A stretch of DNA of 64,000 nt from Hyphomicrobium_A sp964493785 (GTDB taxonomy: Bacteria; Pseudomonadota; Alphaproteobacteria; Rhizobiales; Hyphomicrobiaceae). Below the pieces are notes generated by a model. That model was not told where the DNA came from. It made no database searches and saw nothing but the letters and a program-made list of their open reading frames with translations. The first letter of the stretch is position 1, and each line of letters begins with the position of its first letter. Positions 59,066 to 64,000 of this stretch are shown here, in pieces. The stretch is from the NCBI GenBank assembly GCA_964493785.1, contig CAZBPM010000002.1:124001-188000 (forward strand), read 5' to 3'. Position numbers and translations under genes: made by a program.

Positions 59066-59652
59066 TACGCTTACTCCTACAAATACTGTCGCGACTTGAC
59101 GGGTCGCGTACGCTTTTGCGTAACCCGACGCACACGGCCGGAACGCTTACGCAGAACAAGGAAGGCAAGGCGTGTGCCAAGTTTGCGCGCACGGACGCAG
59201 CGACGAGCACGATGAGGATTTCGTGCGTGTTGAGCGCAGCAGGCTTGTTTGCGGAAACGTCCATTCCATCGAGGATAATCGCAGCGAGCGATGATCAACG
59301 CCGGCCGGCGTCAGCTGAACTTCGCGCTCGGGCTGTTGCAGGAGAGTAACGCGAAGGGGTCATCGCTGCAGGCGCAGCTGTCGAGCGAGCGTGACCGCTG
59401 TGACAGATCCGGCGGTGATGTGTAACGCGATGCCGTCGGCGGACACGCAAAGACGCGGGCGTGAGATCGCTCGCCGGCAATCTCCTTGGCAAAGACGCCA
59501 ACAAACTCGGGCGATTGCGACGCCGCCCTTCCCGATTCCGCGCCGCGTTCGGTTGTTGGCATGGTTTATGCGTTTTCCCCATTTGCGGATGCTCGCGTCG
59601 CGTATCTCGATGCGGGCACCGCAAACAAAAAGAGGTTGTTGGGGGAGTGAGG
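59066..59652. other. promoter region between porin and Rieske genes
   Basis: These 587 bases serve two divergent units. Near the porin end is a small hairpin TACGC-TTTT-GCGTA (59109-59122) in its leader. On the right side a GG-N10-GC promoter candidate lies at 59557-59571. Open frames in between translate to random-looking, Arg-rich peptides. Confidence 0.5.
59557..59571 (+). promoter_or_regulatory. sigma-54 (-24/-12) promoter candidate
   Basis: The sequence TGGCATGGTTTATGC has GG (59558-59559) and GC (59570-59571) exactly ten bases apart and matches TGGCAC-N5-TTGC at eight of ten defined positions. A start site near 59583 would leave a leader of about 70 bases before the Rieske gene. An AcoR-type sigma-54 activator is encoded 7.5 kb upstream. 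Confidence 0.5.
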
Positions 59653-60273
59653 ATGCCAAAGGAGACAACGCCCGGTAGCAGTGCCGGCGTGCAGGGGGAA
59701 TGCGCTTGCCAAGTGGGGCGTCGGGCAATCGTGAAGGGGCTGGCTCTCGCCGGTTGCGCGGTAGCCTCAGACATTCTGGTTGGATCGTCGTCGTTTGCTC
59801 AGTCGGGCCGCAGTCAACGTCCCGAGCCAGGTGATCGCTTGGTCTTCATGGCCGGCGACAACGAGGGCAAAACCGTCACTCCGGCGGATGTGAAACTCGG
59901 CGAGGCTCCTATCCTCGTCTACCCTATGGACCCCAAGACGCAGACCATCATTCAGTCGCGCGCCAGCCTGCTGCTGCTCGTGCGGTTGAACGAGGACGAA
60001 ATCGGGCCATCCACCAAGCCGCACTCTGCCGACGGGATAGTCGCCTACTCGGCGGTCTGTACCCACAACGGCTGCCCGATCACGAGCATCCACGAGAACA
60101 AGCACTGGATCGTCTGCAACTGTCACGGCTCAACGTTTGATGTCGGAAACGACGGAGCAGTGGCGAATGGGCCAGCCACGCGCAGACTAGCCATGCTGCC
60201 GGTCGCCATCACCGATGGCGCCCTGCTCGTTGCGGGGAAACTGGACGGTCCGATCGGGCCGCCGGACGTGTGA
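59653..60273 (+). CDS. Tat-exported Rieske 2Fe-2S protein
   Basis: A 206-residue Rieske protein. A twin-arginine signal GRRAIVKGLALAG (about 22-34) takes it to the periplasm folded. The Rieske cluster motifs are CTHNGC near residue 137 and CNCHGSTFD near 157, each giving one Cys and one His ligand plus a disulfide Cys. The arrangement resembles cytochrome-bc1 or arsenite-oxidase-type small Rieske subunits, but no cytochrome b gene is near. ATG 59653 has GGGGGAG upstream. It heads the PQQ-dehydrogenase operon (54-base gap), so it probably passes electrons from that enzyme or the Mo enzyme. Confidence 0.85.
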   Translation: MPKETTPGSSAGVQGECACQVGRRAIVKGLALAGCAVASDILVGSSSFAQSGRSQRPEPGDRLVFMAGDNEGKTVTPADVKLGEAPILVYPMDPKTQTIIQSRASLLLLVRLNEDEIGPSTKPHSADGIVAYSAVCTHNGCPITSIHENKHWIVCNCHGSTFDVGNDGAVANGPATRRLAMLPVAITDGALLVAGKLDGPIGPPDV

Positions 60274-60327
60274 GCGGCAGAACAACTGCTACTCGCAAAA
60301 CCAATCCAAAAACTCTGGGAGGACACG

Positions 60328-62052
60328 ATGCAACTACGACTACCCGTCGCCGCGCTCGCGTTGACGGTCGCAACGTCTCTGTTCGCGGCCGATTACAAGC
60401 CCGTCACAGACGCGCGACTCGCTAATCCTGAGCCTGAGAACTGGCTGCTGGCCAAGGGGAACTACGAAGGCTGGAGCTATACGCCGCTCGACCAGATCAA
60501 CACGTCGAACGTCGCTAAGCTCAAGCCTGTATGGTCGGCGGCCACCGGCGTTGCCTCGGGTCACGAGGCGCCCGCCATCATCAACGGCGACTACATGTTC
60601 GTCTCGACGCCGCGCAATCAGGTGCTGGCGTTCGACGCGAAAACAGGCCGCTCCCTGTGGAAGTACCAGCGCGAGATGCCGGAAGGCTTCAGCGCGCTGC
60701 ACATGACGAACCGCGGCGTCGCGCTCTGGGGTGATAAGGTCTATGTTGCCAGCATCGACTGCATGCTGACGGCTCTCGACCCCAAAACAGGTACGAAGAT
60801 CTGGGAAGCGCAAGTCTGCGACTGGCAGAAAGAAAGCGCCTACATCACCTCGGCGCCGCTCGCAGTGAAAGGCAAAATCATCGTCGGTCCATCGGGCGGC
60901 GAGTTCGGCGTGCGTGGCTTCATCAAGGCCTTCGATGCTGAAACCGGCAAGCTGGCCTGGACGCGCTACTCGGTTCCCGCACCGGGCGAGCCGGGCTCGG
61001 AGACTTGGCCGCAGGAAGGTCGCTGGAAGGACGCCTGGAAGAACGGTGGCGGCACCATGTGGATGCCCGGAAACTATGACTCGAAAAATGACGTCATCTA
61101 CTGGGGCGTCGGCAACGGCGCACCGTGGCTGGGCGATCAGCGTCCGGGAGACAACCTCTATCTTGCATCCGTTGTTTCACTCAACCCGGACAACGGCGAT
61201 ATCGTCGGCCACTTCCAGTATCATTGGAACGACTCCTGGGATTGGGCGGGCATGAATGCTCCGACGCTCGTCGAATTCAATCGCGACGGCAAGAAGGTGC
61301 CTGGTCTCATCAGCGCCCAGCGCAACGGCCGCCTCTACTGGCTCGATCGCGACGAGAAGGGCAAGATCAGCTACGACAAGTCCGAAGGCTATGTGAAGAA
61401 CAACGTCTTCAAGAGCATCGACCCCAAGACGGGCCGCCCGACCTACAACGAAGATGCGAAGCCCGGCACCGACAAGACTGCCACTTACTGCCCGAGCCTT
61501 TGGGGCGGCAAGGACTGGCCGTACGAAGCCTACAACCCGAAGACCGGCATGCTGTACGTGCCGTTCAACGACAATCACTGCATGACGTTGACCGGTATGA
61601 TCCAGCCTGTTCTGCCGGGCCAGTGGTCGGCGGGTGTCGACATCAAGAAGCTCGACCTCAAGGTTGACGACAAGTTCCCCTTCATCGGTGGCATCCAGGC
61701 ATGGAGCGTCGATGGCGGCAAGGAGGAGTGGCGTCAGACCTATCCGCACTCCTGGAACTTCGGCTCGATCCTCACGACGGCCGGCGGACTCGTCTTCATG
61801 GGTGGCACGAACGATCGCATGTTCCGCGCCTATGACGGTAAGAGCGGCAAGCTGCTGTGGGAGTTCCCGACGCCGTCTGGCATCATCTCTCCGCCGAGCA
61901 GCTTCTCGATCGACGGCAAGCAGTACATCGCCGTTGTTTCTGGCTGGGGTGTGGACGCCCAGTGGATCCAGGGCAAGATGCACGATCAGGCCGGCTGGGA
62001 GAAAGCCGTTCCTGAAGGCGGATCGGTTTGGGTTTTCGCACTCGGTGAATGA
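60328..62052 (+). CDS. PQQ-dependent alcohol dehydrogenase (methanol/ethanol family)
   Basis: A 574-residue periplasmic quinoprotein with signal peptide residues 1-20 and eight-bladed propeller (W-docking segments). The catalytic Asp is in DSWDWAGMN near residue 305; the residue two positions on is Ala, so it lacks the Asp that marks lanthanide-dependent XoxF/PedH enzymes, and a calcium site is expected. The vicinal Cys-Cys of MxaF/ExaA is absent; the site reads LHMTNRG. No fused cytochrome c domain is present. It oxidises an unknown primary or secondary alcohol. GGGAGG seven bases before ATG 60328 supports the start. Confidence 0.9.
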   Translation: MQLRLPVAALALTVATSLFAADYKPVTDARLANPEPENWLLAKGNYEGWSYTPLDQINTSNVAKLKPVWSAATGVASGHEAPAIINGDYMFVSTPRNQVLAFDAKTGRSLWKYQREMPEGFSALHMTNRGVALWGDKVYVASIDCMLTALDPKTGTKIWEAQVCDWQKESAYITSAPLAVKGKIIVGPSGGEFGVRGFIKAFDAETGKLAWTRYSVPAPGEPGSETWPQEGRWKDAWKNGGGTMWMPGNYDSKNDVIYWGVGNGAPWLGDQRPGDNLYLASVVSLNPDNGDIVGHFQYHWNDSWDWAGMNAPTLVEFNRDGKKVPGLISAQRNGRLYWLDRDEKGKISYDKSEGYVKNNVFKSIDPKTGRPTYNEDAKPGTDKTATYCPSLWGGKDWPYEAYNPKTGMLYVPFNDNHCMTLTGMIQPVLPGQWSAGVDIKKLDLKVDDKFPFIGGIQAWSVDGGKEEWRQTYPHSWNFGSILTTAGGLVFMGGTNDRMFRAYDGKSGKLLWEFPTPSGIISPPSSFSIDGKQYIAVVSGWGVDAQWIQGKMHDQAGWEKAVPEGGSVWVFALGE

Positions 62053-62063
62053 TCTTTGAAAGA

Positions 62064-62097
62064 CCCCGACCCGCGCATCCCACAACGCGGGTCGGGG
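62064..62097 (+). terminator. strong hairpin after the PQQ-dehydrogenase gene
   Basis: A perfect 12-pair stem (CCCCGACCCGCG/CGCGGGTCGGGG) with a ten-base loop starts 12 bases past the stop and is followed only by ATTTG. It may reduce read-through or stabilise the upstream mRNA while still allowing expression of the next two genes. Confidence 0.6.
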
Positions 62098-62151
62098 ATT
62101 TGAGCAGGCAGGCAGGCGGGCAAACTTCTCGGGAGCGAAGGGAGAACAGCA

Positions 62152-62604
62152 ATGCTCACCATCAGTGTAAACGGCAAGGACTATAAGTTCGATGGCGATC
62201 CCAATACGCCGCTGCTTTGGTTCGTGCGCGACGAGCTTGGGCTGACAGGTACAAAATATGGTTGCGGCGCGGGACTCTGCGGCGCCTGCACCGTACATCT
62301 CGACGGTACGGCCGTGCGCGGCTGCATGACGTCGGTCAGCGACGTGGCAGGCAAGGCCGTGACGACGATCGAGGGCCTCAGCGCCGACGGAAACCACCCC
62401 GTGCAGAAGGCATGGCGCGACCTGAACGTACCGCAATGCGGATTCTGCCAAGCCGGACAGATCATGCAGGCGGCCTCGCTACTCTCGAAGAACCGCGCAC
62501 CCAGCGACGCCGAGATCGTCGAGGACATGACGGGCAACATCTGCAGATGCGGATGCTATCAGCGCATCCATGCGGCCGTGCGCGTAGCGGCGGGAGGCGT
62601 TTGA
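62152..62604 (+). CDS. 2Fe-2S subunit of an IorAB-type molybdenum hydroxylase
   Basis: A 150-residue ferredoxin-type subunit of the xanthine-oxidase family. The plant-type 2Fe-2S site is in GCGAGLCGACTVHLDG with the fourth Cys in RGCMTSV; the second, helical 2Fe-2S site is in PQCGFCQAGQ and ICRCGCY. It matches IorA (isoquinoline 1-oxidoreductase small subunit) and related aldehyde oxidase subunits. The catalytic-subunit gene starts two bases later. Confidence 0.92.
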   Translation: MLTISVNGKDYKFDGDPNTPLLWFVRDELGLTGTKYGCGAGLCGACTVHLDGTAVRGCMTSVSDVAGKAVTTIEGLSADGNHPVQKAWRDLNVPQCGFCQAGQIMQAASLLSKNRAPSDAEIVEDMTGNICRCGCYQRIHAAVRVAAGGV

Positions 62605-62606
62605 TC

Positions 62607-64000
62607 ATGCTGCATTACTTCGACAAGCAGAACCAGGCCACTGCGGAGCCGCAGGTTCACACCATCATCGAGAACGTCAGCCGCCGCTCCTTCTTAGGTG
62701 GCGTGCTGAAGACTTCCGGCGTCGCGCTCGCGATGCAGATCATTCCCGGAGCCGCCAACGCTTTCGACGCCTATCCGACCGGTGGCGCCGGAATGCCTCA
62801 TGGGGTCGTCAGCGATCCGCATGTCTTTGTCGCCATCGATCCCGATGGCAAGGTGACGATCGTCGCGCACCGCTCCGAGATGGGAACCGGCGCACGGACC
62901 AGCCTTCCGATGGTCGTCGCCGACGAAATGGAAGCCGATTGGCAGCGCGTGCACGTCATCCAGGCGCCTGGTGACGAACCCCGCTACGGCAACCAGGACA
63001 CCGACGGGTCGCGCAGCGTCCGCCATTTCATTCAGCCCATGCGCGAGTGCGGCGCTGCAATGCGCTTCATGCTCGAGGCTGCAGCTGCTGTACAATGGGG
63101 TATCGATCGCTCCCTCTGCAAGGCCAGCAACCATGCGGTCGTCCAGCTCACGAAGGGCGCCGATGGCAAACTCGTCGAGACCGACAAGAAGCTCAGATAT
63201 GGCGAGCTGGCGACGATCGCCATGTCGATGCCAGCGCCGCGGCGTGATCAGCTGGCATTCAAGCAGCCCGGCGAATTCCGTTACATGGGCAAGGGCACGA
63301 CGCAGATCGTCGACCTGCACGACATCACAGTCGGCAAGGCGGTCTACGGTGCCGACGTGCGCCTGCCGGGGATGAAGTACGCGGTTGTCGCCCGTCCGCC
63401 CGTCGTCGGCGGCACGGTCAAGAAGCTCGACGCGACGGAAGCGAAGAATGTCCGCGGCGTCGAGGCCGTGCATCGATTCGGCGGGTGGAAGGCGCCGGCC
63501 AAGTTCGCTCCACTCGGCGGAGTAGCCGTCATCGCCAATTCAACCTACGCCGCGTTGCAAGGCCGCGACAAGCTCGTGATCGAATGGGAGGATGGCCCCA
63601 ACGCTGTCTACAACACCCCGGCCTATCGCGAGGCGATGATCGCCGCGGCAGCCAAGCCTGGAAAGGTCATTCGCAACCAGGGCGACGCGGACAAAGCGTT
63701 TGCCGGCGCGGCAGAGGTCTTCTCGGCCGTCTATGCGCAGGACCATGTCGCTCAGGCATCGATGGAGCCGCCGGTTGCGCTTGCCCGCATCGTCGACGGA
63801 AAGATCGAGGTATGGGCGCCGGTTCAGAGCCCCTACGGTACGCGCGAGGACATCGCCAAGACGATGAACGTGCCGATCGAGAACGTGACCGTGCACGTCA
63901 CGCTGCTCGGTGGCGGCTTTGGTCGCAAGTCCAAGTGCGATTTCGCGATCGAGGCGGTGCTGCTTTCCAAAGAGCTTGGTGGCGTTCCCGTGCGCGTGCA
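62607..64000 (+). CDS. molybdopterin-binding hydroxylase large subunit (IorB-like), partial
   Basis: The frame from ATG 62607 stays open to the right edge (464 residues seen; the family is about 700-750). A twin-arginine signal SRRSFLGGVLKTSGVALAM (about 31-49) marks a periplasmic enzyme. GVVSDPHVFVAIDPDGKV, VAHRSEMGTGARTSLPMV and TLLGGGFGRKSKCDF are the Mo-cofactor-binding segments of the isoquinoline-oxidoreductase beta subunit / aldehyde oxidase group. With the preceding subunit it probably oxidises an aldehyde to an acid. It is truncated only by the window. Confidence 0.9.
   Translation, partial: MLHYFDKQNQATAEPQVHTIIENVSRRSFLGGVLKTSGVALAMQIIPGAANAFDAYPTGGAGMPHGVVSDPHVFVAIDPDGKVTIVAHRSEMGTGARTSLPMVVADEMEADWQRVHVIQAPGDEPRYGNQDTDGSRSVRHFIQPMRECGAAMRFMLEAAAAVQWGIDRSLCKASNHAVVQLTKGADGKLVETDKKLRYGELATIAMSMPAPRRDQLAFKQPGEFRYMGKGTTQIVDLHDITVGKAVYGADVRLPGMKYAVVARPPVVGGTVKKLDATEAKNVRGVEAVHRFGGWKAPAKFAPLGGVAVIANSTYAALQGRDKLVIEWEDGPNAVYNTPAYREAMIAAAAKPGKVIRNQGDADKAFAGAAEVFSAVYAQDHVAQASMEPPVALARIVDGKIEVWAPVQSPYGTREDIAKTMNVPIENVTVHVTLLGGGFGRKSKCDFAIEAVLLSKELGGVPVRV

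Noticed and set aside
60328..62052. XoxF-type lanthanide-dependent methanol dehydrogenase
   Set aside because: The diagnostic Asp two residues after the catalytic Asp is Ala, and no xoxJ/xoxG-like genes are adjacent in the window.
62101..62130. Short CAGG tandem repeat before the 2Fe-2S subunit gene
   Set aside because: Only about three units in a GC-rich leader; no sign of function.
1..64000. CRISPR array, prophage or insertion sequence
   Set aside because: No regularly spaced direct repeats, transposase, integrase or phage structural genes were found on either strand.

Overview
The window reads as chromosomal DNA of a GC-rich alphaproteobacterium, most likely order Hyphomicrobiales (Rhizobiales) and possibly Hyphomicrobiaceae. 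Pointers are an rpiA-DUF2059-gor run, tandem TIGR02281 aspartic proteases, a DUF1289 protein, a DUF4167 remnant, HWE-family histidine kinases, a KaiC homologue without KaiB, and a periplasmic PQQ alcohol dehydrogenase. Gene density is high. I see no CRISPR array, prophage or insertion sequence. All assignments come from reading translated motifs; no database search was run.

Layout. 0-11 kb: a YbdK-like carboxylate-amine ligase, an orphan Imm11-type protein, a long inverted repeat, then mostly minus-strand metabolism (SDR oxidoreductase, glutathione reductase, DUF2059, ribose-5-phosphate isomerase, succinate-semialdehyde dehydrogenase), a phosphoglycolate-phosphatase-like HAD enzyme and an RND/MMPL exporter. 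11.6-20.3 kb: a secreted unknown, tRNA-Val(CAC), a 1256-residue autotransporter, a small Cys-containing secreted protein, a fold-III ornithine/lysine decarboxylase divergent from a ThDP enzyme, and a 65-residue membrane protein with its own terminator. 20.3-30 kb: beta-hydroxyacid dehydrogenase, Lrp regulator, MBL hydrolase, membrane histidine kinase, DUF1289 plus two aspartic proteases, phosphomannomutase, TauE/SafE exporter, DusA. 30-40 kb: methyltransferase, GAF-GGDEF-EAL protein, an ArsR/SRPBCC pair with a palindrome over the regulator's start codon, a DUF4167 remnant, and three transglutaminase-like genes around a PHB-depolymerase-type esterase and a ribbon-helix-helix protein.

40-49 kb: two convergent receiver-HWE kinase fusions, one in an operon with a two-domain KaiC ATPase and carrying a receiver that has lost its phospho-acceptor; then a TonB-dependent receptor and secreted unknowns. 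49-57.6 kb: XdhC, an AcoR-type sigma-54 activator and a FadR/GntR repressor on the minus strand, divergent from a lactate operon (lldP-lutABC). 57.7-64 kb: a porin, then a plus-strand operon of Tat-exported Rieske protein, PQQ alcohol dehydrogenase, 2Fe-2S subunit and a Tat-exported molybdopterin hydroxylase subunit that runs off the end.

The most coherent functional picture is at the right end. A periplasmic alcohol -> aldehyde -> acid chain (PQQ dehydrogenase, IorAB-like Mo enzyme, Rieske protein) has a sigma-54-type promoter candidate in front of it, and a matching class of activator plus a Mo-cofactor maturation factor (XdhC) lie a few kb upstream beside the lactate genes. The most interesting signalling arrangement is the KaiC / pseudo-receiver kinase operon.
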